64,000 nt of DNA from an uncultured Christensenellaceae bacterium (GTDB lineage: Bacteria; Bacillota; Clostridia; Christensenellales; CAG-314): assembly GCA_910586625.1 (NCBI GenBank), contig CAJUIZ010000001.1:248001-312000 (forward strand), written 5' to 3'. The notes under the pieces are model-generated. The model did no database searches and had not been told where the DNA came from. It worked only from the letters and a program-made list of their open reading frames with translations. Position 1 is the stretch's first letter, and each line of letters opens with the position of its first letter. Positions 16,149 through 26,330 of this stretch are shown one piece after another. The translations under genes were made by a program, and so were the position numbers.

Positions 16149-17196
16149 TGTTGGCGCCTCCTACGCTTTGTACGTCTTGGGCAGGTCCCTTTAAGGACAA
16201 TCCCCATTCAACGTCTTGTTTAGATTGCTTATACGCCGCAGAGTGTTTGTCCGTGCGCTTCCTTTCTCCCATTACTTTGCGTTCGATAGTGCCGAACACC
16301 ATAACTATCAGTCCGAACACTATAGCCGCCGCGCATATATATCCGGTCATATTGACGAACGACGCGTTTTTAAGATAATACTGTATAAACATCATAGGAG
16401 AAACTATTTCTTGATCTATGGAATTTTCCACGGCGTGCAACACGTAAGGCTGACCGTACAATCCCAAATAGCCTATAAGCGTGTTAAACAGACAAATGCC
16501 TACCGACGACTTGATATTGGGCAACGTTACGTGCAGTATGCCTTGAAGTCGGCTGCCGCCGTCCATTTCGCAGGCTTCGTATAACGACTTGGGAACGTTG
16601 CGCAAAGCCCCCGACAGAATTACGAAGTTGGTACCCGTCTGCCACCAAACGCTCGCTATAAATATTACTACCCACCGCAAAATATCGTTTTCGAACGGCT
16701 TGCCGGACAGCCACTTGATATTTGTGCCGAACAGCGCATTAAAAAAGCCCAATTCGTCGCCCGCAAACAGCTTGCTGAAAACAATACCCATAACGGAAAC
16801 GGATATTACGCTGGGCAGGTATATAACCGCCCGATAAAACTTGTATCCCGGGGGATGCAGATTGATAAGATACGCAAGCGTTAACGGGATTATTATCAAC
16901 GTCGGAACCATTACTATGTCGAAGAGAAACATAGTGGCAAAAGACTTCCAAAACTTCAAGCTCACCGAATTGGTAAAGTCGAATAGCTGAGCGTAGTTAT
17001 AAAAGCCTACGAACATATTCTTGGAAGAATCGATAGGGTTGTACTGCATAAAAGAAAATACGAAACCCATCAAGCACGGAATAACGCTGAAAAATAAAAA
17101 TATTAACACATACGGTGCAAGCAAGGCGTAACCCACGACGTTTTTGCGCCGTTTGCTTTTACGCATTTCTCTTTGCATCAATTCAAAATTATTCAT
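16129..17196 (-). CDS. Sugar ABC transporter permease, MalF type
   Basis: About 355 residues. A basic N-terminus (MRKSKRRKN) leads into the first membrane helix YALLAPYVLIFLFFSVIPCL. The EAA loop reads EACEMDGGSRLQGILHVTLP. Six membrane helices are expected, with a long polar C-terminal tail (KRTDKHSAAYKQSKQ). The start is uncertain: the ATG at 17196 and a GTG at 17217 are in frame and neither has a good ribosome site. It forms the membrane channel with the MalG-type partner. Expression is probably lower than the preceding binding protein because a terminator-like hairpin lies between them. Confidence 0.9.
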   Translation of the reverse strand: MNNFELMQREMRKSKRRKNVVGYALLAPYVLIFLFFSVIPCLMGFVFSFMQYNPIDSSKNMFVGFYNYAQLFDFTNSVSLKFWKSFATMFLFDIVMVPTLIIIPLTLAYLINLHPPGYKFYRAVIYLPSVISVSVMGIVFSKLFAGDELGFFNALFGTNIKWLSGKPFENDILRWVVIFIASVWWQTGTNFVILSGALRNVPKSLYEACEMDGGSRLQGILHVTLPNIKSSVGICLFNTLIGYLGLYGQPYVLHAVENSIDQEIVSPMMFIQYYLKNASFVNMTGYICAAAIVFGLIVMVFGTIERKVMGERKRTDKHSAAYKQSKQDVEWGLSLKGPAQDVQSVGGANNVNSIN

Positions 17197-17220
17197 AATA
17201 ATAACAGTTATTTGCACTCT

Positions 17221-17270
17221 TAAAAAACACTACTGTAATTACGGAATTAGCCGTAATTACAGTAATAGTT
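17221..17270 (-). terminator. Intercistronic hairpin between binding protein and permease genes
   Basis: Perfect 13-bp stem ACTGTAATTACGG / CCGTAATTACAGT. On the minus strand it is followed by a short T-run, so partial termination is likely, giving more binding protein than permease. Confidence 0.65.
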
Positions 17271-17287
17271 TTTTGTATAGGATTGAC

Positions 17288-18757
17288 TTATTTGTTCATT
17301 GCTATTTCGTCGTTAAACGACTTTTGTATGCTTGCAAGTTTGGATTCGATATCCGCAGCCGTATTGGACAGCGTTTCGTACCCCAACGTCTTGATATGAG
17401 AGAGCACCGTATTGTAGTGGCTGGTAAGCCCCATACTGACTAAATTGTCGATGTCGGGATAAAAATTGTTGAGATAACGCTGACAATACGCGTCGTTCTT
17501 GTATTCTTCGGTGTCGCCTACAAGCTTACACGCGGTAATATGTCCCGTGCTCGCCCATTTCTTACAAACGTCCGTTCTTTGAGTAAACCACTTGATAAAT
17601 TCCATTATAGCGGCTTTCTTGGAAACGTCGGTAACCAACTTGCTCATAGCAAAGAAGTGCGAGTCAACAAAAATCTTACCTGCGTCGGCGCTCGAGCTAT
17701 CCATAGCAAACCAATTTGCAATGGAAGTTGTGCCTATTATATCGGTAACGTCCTGAACGTTGTTGCGCGTCTTGTACAACGATTCCAACGACTCGATACG
17801 CCACGGGAAATACACATAGAACAACGCCTTGTTATCGGCAAATTCCAATTGGGACGAATCGTCGGACGTTTTGTCGTTGAACGGAGCGTATTTTACAACG
17901 CCGTCGGAGTCGACAAGATCGCGTATCGACTGAATAGACTTGGTCATAGCCGTCTTGTTGGGTTCGCTCGTCCAATCGGCTTTCTTTGTATTTTCGTCGT
18001 ACAGTTTGCCGCCGTTTTGCATTATCGCGGTGGTAAACACGTAGTTATACCAGTGATTGTTTTGATTTGCCGCGGGCCAAGCGATGGGGCTTGTTCCCTT
18101 GAGCTCAACAAACGCTTTACATACGTCCAGCAGTTCTTGATGGTTAGTGGGCAGTTCTTTGCCGATTTCTTTGAGCAGCGTCTTATTGTAAAACACAACC
18201 ATACTTTGCGCGTCGCAGGGAATGGAGAACAGTTCGTCCTTGTACCCGAGCGACGAATAACGCGACAAGCCTGCGGAATAGTCGTTCATATCTATGGATA
18301 TCTTGGACTGTTCCATCAAGTCCTTGTTAAAGGGCTGGATAATTTTGTTTTCTACAAAGTATTTATGTCCTTTTTGGTGAGACATTATAAGATCGGGCGC
18401 TTTGTTCTTGGTAGATATACGCTGCGCGACCGTGCTTTCGAAGTTCGCCTGTCCTATGTCTTCCGAGTCGATTGCTATCCTGCCCTTGTATTCGCGGTTG
18501 AAATCGTCTATTATCGACTTGAACGTATCCTTGTCTTCACCGCTTACAACAGTTGCAAGCTTTATCGTAATGTTGGAATATTTTACATTTCCTTCGCTGT
18601 TAAAGGACAGCTCGCCGGTGTCTTCCCACCATTTTTCCGTAATCACCTTGTCGTCATCGTCGTCGTTGCCTGCATTAGGGTCGATACAACCCGCAAAAAC
18701 GAATGTCAGACACAGAATCGTTACGCACAGCAAGGCAATCCATTTGATTTTTTTCAT
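17288..18757 (-). CDS. Sugar-binding lipoprotein of the ABC transporter (CUT1)
   Basis: 489 residues. Signal peptide with lipobox FAGC (Cys about 24), then an acidic linker (NDDDDDK). The mature part is a type 1 extracellular solute-binding protein (APDLIMSHQKGH, SIPCDAQSMVVFYNKTLLKEIG, TSPIAWPAANQNNHWYN, ALFYVYFPWRIESL). It captures the sugar outside the membrane and delivers it to the MalF/MalG pair encoded next. Ribosome site GGAGATATAA before the ATG. This is the second binding protein in the operon. Confidence 0.92.
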   Translation of the reverse strand: MKKIKWIALLCVTILCLTFVFAGCIDPNAGNDDDDDKVITEKWWEDTGELSFNSEGNVKYSNITIKLATVVSGEDKDTFKSIIDDFNREYKGRIAIDSEDIGQANFESTVAQRISTKNKAPDLIMSHQKGHKYFVENKIIQPFNKDLMEQSKISIDMNDYSAGLSRYSSLGYKDELFSIPCDAQSMVVFYNKTLLKEIGKELPTNHQELLDVCKAFVELKGTSPIAWPAANQNNHWYNYVFTTAIMQNGGKLYDENTKKADWTSEPNKTAMTKSIQSIRDLVDSDGVVKYAPFNDKTSDDSSQLEFADNKALFYVYFPWRIESLESLYKTRNNVQDVTDIIGTTSIANWFAMDSSSADAGKIFVDSHFFAMSKLVTDVSKKAAIMEFIKWFTQRTDVCKKWASTGHITACKLVGDTEEYKNDAYCQRYLNNFYPDIDNLVSMGLTSHYNTVLSHIKTLGYETLSNTAADIESKLASIQKSFNDEIAMNK

Positions 18758-18779
18758 TTATATCTCCTATATTTAACAG

Positions 18780-20945
18780 TTATACTTTCTTTTTAAGATG
18801 GATAACGAATCCGCCCGATTCGCCGACTTCTATTTCCAACTTGTCCGCGCTCGTATGCGAAGCCGCGGTCTTGATTATCGTCGTTCTCTTGTCCGTTCCT
18901 AACGGTCCGTCTTCGTACAAATACCCGTCGAACGTTCCTTCGCCCAAGAAGCTTAAATCGACTGTTACTTTACGCGTTTTCGAGCCGATATCTACCGGTC
19001 CGTTGACGCAGGCGATAAACCACTCGTCACCTGCGCGTACAGCCGCGCAGAAGTATTCGTCAGGCTCGCCGCACAAAAATCTTGTGTCGTCGCGAGCGGT
19101 AGGCAAAGCCTTGTAAAGATCTTGTATCGGCGCATAGTTGAGGTTGACTATCGTATCGCCAACCGTCGTCATACCTTCGAACAGAATAGGCAAGCTAATC
19201 ATAAACCCCGTGGTAAATTGATGTCCCTTGGGTTTGACAAGCGGCGTAAAATCTGACGGCCCTATTACTGCGCGCGTGAACAATTGATTAATTGTGCCGG
19301 TTGCGGTATTACGGTTCATCTCCGCGCCGTATATACCTTCGCGGTTGATAACGTTGGGATAAACCCTGCGTTCGCCCGTAGGCTTGTTGCAGCCGTGGCA
19401 GTTTACAAGCAGCTTGCGCTTGGCGCATTCTTGGTAAACGGTTTCGTACCATTCCATATTTGCGCTGTCTTCGCAGCGATGAGTAGGAATCTGATGTCCG
19501 TCGCGTAATTGACGCTCGCCGTCCCAGAAGTCCAACTTAACGCCGGCTACGCCCATAGCCACCCATTTATCCAGCACGTCGCACAACACGTTGTAATCGC
19601 CGTTTCCGAACGTACGCAACGCGTCGCCCCATACGATAATCTTGATGCCCTTTTCGTTGGCGTATTCTATAAACTTATCCCAGTCTTCGGGAACGCCTTC
19701 CTTGGTTATCCCGTCTTCCTGGAAATTACCCGTGCTCTTGGAATCTTCCGGCTTTTCGTCGTCGCCGCGAATCTTGTATTCCGCAGACCAACTGCCGTCT
19801 AATAGCAGGTATTTCCAACCCATTTCGGCGGCTTTGTCAAGGTACGCCTTGTGAATGGCAAAATTCTTTTGATCCGCGGCTCTGTACACTATCCAACTCC
19901 AAGCGCACACGTCGGGATCGACCCAATCGTAATTGTAAATTTCCTTTTCTTCGTCGGATAATTCGTCGTAGTTATCCGGCTTCCAGTACTCTGCGTCGTC
20001 GTAAACCTTTTCCACTAATTCGCTTTCAACAACCGTTTGAAGCGTGCCCGTAATGCCTACTCTCCAAGGAGAGGTAAAGGGCAAGCTAACGTATCCGTCG
20101 TCTTCGATAGAGCCTGCCGGCGTAGGCACGGTTTGCAGCCGCAATTCGTCGTCGCCCACAGCGGTCGCCTGCAATATAGAACCGTAAAAACCGCTGCCCA
20201 CAACCGCCGATTCCGTAACGAGCGAATACACGTCTTCGTTAACGTCGGGACGATACAAAACGGGAAAAGCTATTTGATCGTTCTGCAATATTCCGCTTGC
20301 GGGAATGTAGTCGTAGCTGCTGCGTTCGTACGCGAAGGTATCGAGATTCTCGTTCTTTAACGCGTCGATTACCGTAAAATCGGTATAAGGCTTGTAGACC
20401 TGACGCCACACCAGCGACGACGTGGGGATGGTAAAGGACGATTTTTCTTCGTCTATTTTCGCCGTTTTGCCGCCGCCCGCCGAATCCAACTTGTAACGGA
20501 ACGCATAGCCGTCGTCGTAAGCTCTGAGATATACGTCGAGAGTGTGCTTCCAACTCTTAAACGTCAATTGCAGTTCCATAGCGTCGTACTCTACTTCGGA
20601 GTGCTTGCCCGTAATATTGCTGTACGAGCCCGTAATGCGACGTACGGTCTTTTTGTCGAAGGCAAGACTGTTTAGGTCGTCTTCTCTTATGTCCAAGCCC
20701 AAGGCGGATTTGTCGACAACGGCAACTCCGTCCTTATTTACGGAATAGTAAACGCTACCCGCGCTGTCCATTCCTACGGACACCTTGATGCTCGTATCGG
20801 GAGAAGAAACTTCCCACGAGTTGGTTTCGCGCGCTTCGAGCGCCTTTTGAATAATCGGGTTGCCGTCGGGGTTACACGCCGCAATCGTTAACAGCATACA
20901 CACCGCAAGCGCTACGGCAAATAATTTACATACAGTTTTTTTCAT
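18780..20945 (-). CDS. Glycoside hydrolase family 97, lipoprotein
   Basis: 721 residues. A lipobox (TIAAC) anchors it outside the membrane. The N-terminal beta-sandwich is typical of GH97 (SWEVSSPDTSIKVSVG, KSALGLDI). The catalytic TIM barrel shows WSWIVYR, WKYLLLDGSW, VAGVKLDFWDGER and NREGIYGAEM. The C-terminal domain has PTARDDTRFLCGEP and EWFIACVNG. The family hydrolyses alpha-glucosides or alpha-galactosides. The Asp in VKLDF sits where retaining alpha-galactosidase-type members have their nucleophile; inverting SusB-type members lack it, so alpha-galactosidase is the better guess. The start ATG follows GGGGGATT and begins one base after the preceding stop. Confidence 0.9.
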   Translation of the reverse strand: MKKTVCKLFAVALAVCMLLTIAACNPDGNPIIQKALEARETNSWEVSSPDTSIKVSVGMDSAGSVYYSVNKDGVAVVDKSALGLDIREDDLNSLAFDKKTVRRITGSYSNITGKHSEVEYDAMELQLTFKSWKHTLDVYLRAYDDGYAFRYKLDSAGGGKTAKIDEEKSSFTIPTSSLVWRQVYKPYTDFTVIDALKNENLDTFAYERSSYDYIPASGILQNDQIAFPVLYRPDVNEDVYSLVTESAVVGSGFYGSILQATAVGDDELRLQTVPTPAGSIEDDGYVSLPFTSPWRVGITGTLQTVVESELVEKVYDDAEYWKPDNYDELSDEEKEIYNYDWVDPDVCAWSWIVYRAADQKNFAIHKAYLDKAAEMGWKYLLLDGSWSAEYKIRGDDEKPEDSKSTGNFQEDGITKEGVPEDWDKFIEYANEKGIKIIVWGDALRTFGNGDYNVLCDVLDKWVAMGVAGVKLDFWDGERQLRDGHQIPTHRCEDSANMEWYETVYQECAKRKLLVNCHGCNKPTGERRVYPNVINREGIYGAEMNRNTATGTINQLFTRAVIGPSDFTPLVKPKGHQFTTGFMISLPILFEGMTTVGDTIVNLNYAPIQDLYKALPTARDDTRFLCGEPDEYFCAAVRAGDEWFIACVNGPVDIGSKTRKVTVDLSFLGEGTFDGYLYEDGPLGTDKRTTIIKTAASHTSADKLEIEVGESGGFVIHLKKKV

Positions 20946-20946
20946 A

Positions 20947-22950
20947 TCAGAATCCCCCGTTAACAAACGTCGAAGTTAACTTGTTCGTCGTAATGCGTAC
21001 ATAGCGGTCTATCGTCGCGGCGTCCGTAGCGCTAATGATATAGTCCAAATAACCGAGCAGCGGCTTTGTTCCCGCAATTTCGGTAGCTAAGGGTTTACCC
21101 AAAACGTAACCGTCCATAGTGTACAAGTTGTCGGGGTCGCCCACTATCATGTTAAGCAATTTTATAACGTCAACGTCGCTTTGAGCGTTTTCTTCCACGC
21201 CGAAGATACTGTCGTTTGCCAATTGCTTGTTAAGCGGAACTATGCCGTATTTGGCAAATCGGTCGGCGCGTTTTACTACGTAATCGGACAACAACGCGCA
21301 TGCGGCAAAGTATTCGTCCGGACGGTTAGAATTGAGCGTACAAACCTGAATACCTACCGTATTGACGGGTATTTTTCCGCTCCATTCGTCGTCGTTATCG
21401 GAATACAGTCCCGACAGCGGCAATACGCCCAACGTGCCGTCATTAACCTTTGCTATTACGTCGCTTAACACGTCCGTTCCGTTGTTAACGTCGTCGTACC
21501 AAGAAACGATACCGGCAAACGCTTTGCCTTGCGACACGGGGGTAACAACGTAGGACAAGTCGTCCTTGTTGTCGTTGTAATTTACCAATGCGCCGTGACC
21601 GCCGCCGCCCAACAGATTGTTAATATTGGTCGCCGCAGTCAACGCCTTAGAGTAGCCGTCGGTCGTACCCCAATCGGTATAATAATAGTTCGTTTCCGTG
21701 TTATAACGGTAATAAGGTATACCGTTTTGTATAAACGCTGCGGCGCTTACGCTTTCGCGGAAGGGCCATGCTCTGTTTTGTATCAAGGTACGATATCCCG
21801 CCGTACTGCCGTACGTTTCCCAAGCCTTGGCGAATACGTCGACGAATTCCGAATACTTGGTAGGCAGCGTTCCGTTTGCGCCCAACACGGCGTCCATTTG
21901 CGCCTTGTTGTATACTATAAACGGAACTTTCGCCCCCAAAGGAACAGACAGTAAGCCGCCGTTGACGTAGGAATCGCCCATCGCGTACCAGTTGTCACGG
22001 TCGTAGTAGGACGTATCTGCATTGGCGAGATCCAACAAATCGTTTATGTTGAGATAGTTTTTGAGATTGTTGTTTGTTTCCGGTATTTGCTGAACGCGCA
22101 GCTGGAATTTGGATTGGTCCTGAATGGTCGCATTCCAAATATACTGCTGCTCATTATTGGGAACCTTACGGTCGGATTCTTCAATTCGGATACGGAAATG
22201 CTCCTTGCCGTCTTCGCCTATATACGTCTTGCCGTACTCGGCGTTGAATTCCGCAATGATTTGATCCATTTCCGTAAGAACGCCCTTGAATAAGCCGTAA
22301 ACGCCGCTCTTTTTGCAGTAAATTCCGAGAGTAATATCTTCGAACTTGATGTCGCCTTCCTTAACGCCGTCGATTTGCGCGGCTTCGGCGGCTGTGTAGC
22401 GCGCTATTTTGTCATTGAAAGCATAATTGGCGTACAAGGTCATATCCTTGGTTACCGCAGCGTTGAAGTCGTACTTGGTTTGACAAGCGGCGTCGGTATA
22501 CCAACCTTCTAACACCATTCCTATCTTATTGATAGCGGGCATTTGTTCTTGACTCAGTTTATCGCCGTCGCGCACAATAACGGAACGGTAATGACGCGCT
22601 CCGCCGTAGTTGGCGTCGACAGCAATTGTACGGGCTTCCGCCTGAGCTATCCAGTTGGCGTACAGTTCTGTATCGGCGAACACGCCCATTTCGAAGTCGT
22701 AGGGCTTGGTGCAATCCTTGTCGGTGCACCAATCGGCAAGCACAAAGCCTGCGCGTACGGGCTGCCAATCGGACGCGGCATAGCCCGCAGCTACGGTGAG
22801 CGTACGCTTGTCGCCCGTGCCGTCGTTGAGATTGTAGGTCACTGTGTAGGAATCCTTAGGCGCGGGCTTGGCGCAGGCAACCAACAGCAGCATACATGCC
22901 GCGGCTAACGCCATTGCCAAAACTATCGCAGTGATTTTTTTAGATTTCAT
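20947..22950 (-). CDS. Extracellular solute-binding lipoprotein with InlB-type repeats
   Basis: 667 residues. Lipobox LLVAC (about 26), then two InlB-type B-repeats (YTVTYNLNDGTGDKRTLTV to TELYANW, about 33-100; and a second ending TLYANYAF, about 107-178). The rest is a solute-binding protein (LGIYCKKSGVYGL, WYAMGDSYVNGGLLSVPLGAKVPFIVYNKAQ, GTLGVLPLSGLYS, VGIQVCTLNSNRPDEYFAACAL). InlB repeats are usually surface-adhesion spacers. Joined to a transport protein, they probably hold it away from the membrane or bind glycan or wall. Ribosome site GGAGAATGCTAA. Second gene of the operon, between the Ig-like lipoprotein and GH97. Confidence 0.85.
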   Translation of the reverse strand: MKSKKITAIVLAMALAAACMLLLVACAKPAPKDSYTVTYNLNDGTGDKRTLTVAAGYAASDWQPVRAGFVLADWCTDKDCTKPYDFEMGVFADTELYANWIAQAEARTIAVDANYGGARHYRSVIVRDGDKLSQEQMPAINKIGMVLEGWYTDAACQTKYDFNAAVTKDMTLYANYAFNDKIARYTAAEAAQIDGVKEGDIKFEDITLGIYCKKSGVYGLFKGVLTEMDQIIAEFNAEYGKTYIGEDGKEHFRIRIEESDRKVPNNEQQYIWNATIQDQSKFQLRVQQIPETNNNLKNYLNINDLLDLANADTSYYDRDNWYAMGDSYVNGGLLSVPLGAKVPFIVYNKAQMDAVLGANGTLPTKYSEFVDVFAKAWETYGSTAGYRTLIQNRAWPFRESVSAAAFIQNGIPYYRYNTETNYYYTDWGTTDGYSKALTAATNINNLLGGGGHGALVNYNDNKDDLSYVVTPVSQGKAFAGIVSWYDDVNNGTDVLSDVIAKVNDGTLGVLPLSGLYSDNDDEWSGKIPVNTVGIQVCTLNSNRPDEYFAACALLSDYVVKRADRFAKYGIVPLNKQLANDSIFGVEENAQSDVDVIKLLNMIVGDPDNLYTMDGYVLGKPLATEIAGTKPLLGYLDYIISATDAATIDRYVRITTNKLTSTFVNGGF

Positions 22951-22978
22951 TTAGCATTCTCCTGCAGTATTGCCGCGA

Positions 22979-25900
22979 TTATTCCGCGGGTTCGGTAGGG
23001 GTTTCGGGCGCGGTAACCTTGGTAAACGAGACGTTATACGTGCCGTGTCCGAGAGTGAGACCGCTGAGCTTCAAGTATCTGCCGTTTTCGGTTATTGTAA
23101 CCGTTGCCGTATAAACTTCCGACAATTCTATATCGTATCTGTTATATTTATTAGTGCCAAAATCAATCTTTTTATCGCCATTAGCAACTAATTTAACAGT
23201 ATATTTGCCTGCTTCCAAAGAGCTATTCTCTCCCAAATCTATAACAATATCTTTGTTATAGATAGAATCTCCGAGTACCAACATATCAGAAGTGACTTCT
23301 TCAAATTCCGAACCAGTCTCGTTTGTAGCACGTTTTTCAGTTTTGGATTGAAGCGTAAGAGCGTCGGTTCCGTCGGTTACAAATTCAGCTGAAATATCGT
23401 TAGGAAGTAGACTCCAATTTATATTGGTAAATTCACCGGATACACCGGAATTACGCCAGTAGGCTATAACGGGGTCTTTCCATTGACTGTGAGCTGTTGT
23501 ATAATTACCAGCGGTTACCGAAGTTTCGCTGCCGCCGATATTAACAATTCTCGTATAAGTTTTTGCTTCGTCCCCGACGACAGTAGCAGTCATAATGTAC
23601 TCCGCATGGTCGTCGTGAAGTATGCGCGTTAACGAGAATCTTACTTTCGTACCGCTCTCTCCGACTGTCAAAGTATTCAGTCCTGTTGCGCCATAGTCGT
23701 TAGTACTGGGTTCGCAGTATTTTCTCCAACCATCGGTATTATTTGCGGACGTATATCCCTTAACGCTCATTTTGAAAGAGCCGCCCGTTGTTTGATTCTT
23801 GCCAGGACCTACACCAAGTTGAACAAGATCATAGCCTATGGAATTGGTTTTTAATTCCAATATCGATCTGTAATCATCCGCATTGGTTGCTTGGGGGTCA
23901 GTGCGCAATGCTTTAATTCCCGTCAATTTTGCTTCCCATGAATACGTAAAGTTACCGTCAAAATAGATATACGGGCTTACCGCTGCGCCTGCCTGATTAT
24001 TGGACGCGCCAATTGTAGGATTGATACCGTTTTCATACTTGAACGCCAATCCGTTTGCTTCGGAAGTTAACGACGTATCGATTCTTACGTTATCTCCGTA
24101 AGACTGGCTGTGCGAACCGGTGGCGCTGTCGTTGCTGTCAATAAACGGAACAAACATTTTTTCTTTGTGTTCGCCAAGAAGTCCGTCTGCCGTATAAAGC
24201 TTTGCGCGGACGGTTGCTTCGTCGGCAGAGTATGCAATATTGGTTACGCTGGTATTGCCGTTTACGAAATACTTACCTACCAAAGCGGGAACGGTATCCT
24301 TGCCGCGAAGGTTTTGTAATGTTACGCATTGCACGTATTGGTCGTTAATGAACGTATAGAAGTAGTCGCCGTCGCGTGCTATGGATATTTTAATAAAACT
24401 TGTCGAATAAGTTTCGTCAGTAACGTCGCCTGCAAGCTTGGCGATATGCTTGGAATTCAAAACCTTGTAAACATACATACAGGTTTGATTATTTGTCACA
24501 GCCTGACCCTTGGTAAGATTGTCCGTTTTGGAAAGGTCAACGTCAATGTTAATGAAATCGCCCGAATAGGTTATCATTGTAGACGTAAGAACGTACGTTT
24601 CGTCTGCTAAATAGTGTCCAAGCGCGACGCGTACGTCGTTACTTAAACCGACTTCGGGAATTGCAAACGTAGCTTCCGCATAGTAGAACTGAGACGGGGC
24701 AACGCCGTTAAACGAACCTACGAATATATCGTTTGTGTTCGCAGTAGTCGTAGGAATTAAACTGCCTTCTTCCCCTGCCAGTTTTGTGGACAATTTGCCG
24801 TCGGTTTGCGTGCCGGCTTTATAGGTAACAACTTCGTCGAATATTTTTTCAACTACGTCAAACGTAATTTCTACAATCTTGTCGCCCTTGCTGGGGTCGG
24901 TAAACTTGTAGGTTACGGTGTATCTGCCGATTTGGTCGGCGGAAGCCGTGCGCTTGTCTTGCGCGTTGATTTTCAATTCGGCGTTATCGCAAGTAACCGT
25001 AACGCTTGCCTTGACGTCATTCTCGGACGAGTCGGTTGCAACAAGTATTTCGGGAAGCTCGAACGATTCGCCCACGTAGCGTTCAAGCGTCTTGTCGAAT
25101 TCGCCGATAGTAAGCACAGGCGTGACTTCTACCGTTATGTTGATAACCACTTCCTTGCGGTCTGTACCTTCGCCGCAAGCAACCGTAACTGTTGTTTTGC
25201 CTGTGCCTACGGGAACAATCTTCATGTCTTCAACCTTGACCACTTGGGTATTGGCGGAAATTGCGGTAACGTCGGACAACGTGTAGTCGCCCGCTTCCAC
25301 AAGGTTAACTTCGATAGCGCGCGGTTCGTCTGCCTTGCCTAAAACGCCTTCGAGCGCAGCCTTGTTGGTTACCTGCATATCAAACGAGCCCCATACCGTA
25401 ACCTTGAAGCTATCCTTGAAGGTAACTCCGTTAAGCGTGGTAGAAGCCGTGATGGTGGATTCGCCCTTTGCAAGAGCGTGAAGCTTGCCGTTGACAACGG
25501 TAACCGCGTCGGTATTGGACGATTTGATTTCCACCTTGTTGTTCTTGATAGCGTCCGAAAGGGTGACCTTGACTTCGCGGTCTTCCGTGTTCAAACGGAA
25601 CGCCTTGACAAGGTCTGACTTGTTGGATATTGTAAGCGAATAGTTGTAGTCTACCTTTATCTCGACGGAATCGGTATACTCGTGTTCTTCGTCGAGCTTA
25701 ACCGTAGCTTTGACGGACGCGGTACCGTTCTTTGCGGCGGTAAGTTTCATTCCGTCTATTGTAACGATTCCTTCCGGCTCGGCGGTAAGAGTTACCGTCT
25801 TGCCCTTCAATCCGTCGGACAACGCAACTTCCACCGTGCGGTCGGCTTCGCCTACGTTCCATTTGGCTGTAAGCGCCGCTACGTTAGTTATTTCTATAGA

Positions 25901-26008
25901 TTGCTTGTCGGGATCGACCGATTCGCCCGGTTTACAGGCGACGATGCCTACTACCGACAGACATAGCGTCAGTACGAGCGCTATGAGCAGCAAACTTTTT
26001 CTTTTCAT
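22979..26008 (-). CDS. Large surface lipoprotein with tandem Ig-like domains
   Basis: 1009 residues. Signal peptide with lipobox GIVAC. Three similar bacterial Ig-like modules follow, each opening with I-x-N-x-x-x-L (ITNVAALTAKW, ISNKSDLVKAF, VTNKAALEGVL). A fourth related module begins at LTIGEFDKTLERYVG. The region from about 400 to 900 is beta-rich and resembles concanavalin/LamG-like carbohydrate-binding folds (FNGVAPSQFYYAEATF, NFTYSWEAKLTG). The end has another beta module. No catalytic motif is seen. First gene of the sugar operon, so probably a glycan-capturing surface protein. Ribosome site GGGAGGGAAC. Confidence 0.8.
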   Translation of the reverse strand: MKRKSLLLIALVLTLCLSVVGIVACKPGESVDPDKQSIEITNVAALTAKWNVGEADRTVEVALSDGLKGKTVTLTAEPEGIVTIDGMKLTAAKNGTASVKATVKLDEEHEYTDSVEIKVDYNYSLTISNKSDLVKAFRLNTEDREVKVTLSDAIKNNKVEIKSSNTDAVTVVNGKLHALAKGESTITASTTLNGVTFKDSFKVTVWGSFDMQVTNKAALEGVLGKADEPRAIEVNLVEAGDYTLSDVTAISANTQVVKVEDMKIVPVGTGKTTVTVACGEGTDRKEVVINITVEVTPVLTIGEFDKTLERYVGESFELPEILVATDSSENDVKASVTVTCDNAELKINAQDKRTASADQIGRYTVTYKFTDPSKGDKIVEITFDVVEKIFDEVVTYKAGTQTDGKLSTKLAGEEGSLIPTTTANTNDIFVGSFNGVAPSQFYYAEATFAIPEVGLSNDVRVALGHYLADETYVLTSTMITYSGDFINIDVDLSKTDNLTKGQAVTNNQTCMYVYKVLNSKHIAKLAGDVTDETYSTSFIKISIARDGDYFYTFINDQYVQCVTLQNLRGKDTVPALVGKYFVNGNTSVTNIAYSADEATVRAKLYTADGLLGEHKEKMFVPFIDSNDSATGSHSQSYGDNVRIDTSLTSEANGLAFKYENGINPTIGASNNQAGAAVSPYIYFDGNFTYSWEAKLTGIKALRTDPQATNADDYRSILELKTNSIGYDLVQLGVGPGKNQTTGGSFKMSVKGYTSANNTDGWRKYCEPSTNDYGATGLNTLTVGESGTKVRFSLTRILHDDHAEYIMTATVVGDEAKTYTRIVNIGGSETSVTAGNYTTAHSQWKDPVIAYWRNSGVSGEFTNINWSLLPNDISAEFVTDGTDALTLQSKTEKRATNETGSEFEEVTSDMLVLGDSIYNKDIVIDLGENSSLEAGKYTVKLVANGDKKIDFGTNKYNRYDIELSEVYTATVTITENGRYLKLSGLTLGHGTYNVSFTKVTAPETPTEPAE

Positions 26009-26080
26009 TATGTTCCCTCCCCAAAAATTTATTTGTCGCAAAAAATTGCGTTATGACCTTAGTGCAAAAATATATAGTTA

Positions 26081-26109
26081 AGTATACCCCCCCCGTATCT
26101 GAATGTCAA
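26081..26109 (-). promoter_or_regulatory. Sugar-operon promoter with a G8 spacer tract
   Basis: Minus strand: TTGACA (26104-26109), 17-base spacer containing eight consecutive G, TATACT (26081-26086). Near-identical to the promoter at 42799-42829. Length changes in the G tract would alter the -35/-10 spacing. The remaining gap to 26330 has no gene. Confidence 0.85.
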
Positions 26110-26330
26110 TACCAAACTTTAATAATGAAAAAATATACAATTATGTTGCTTTTACTATGGTAACCGTTGCCGCTTACAAATGGTATAAATAATTACGCGG
26201 TTTGGAATAGCTTTCATTCATTACAAATATTTCGCTTCGGCGTATTACTCCGCGCGCGAAATAATTGCTGTCTGTTCAGCGCCGCATAAGTTTAGTTTGG
26301 CAGAAGCCGCGTAAATAATACGCGCGCAAA

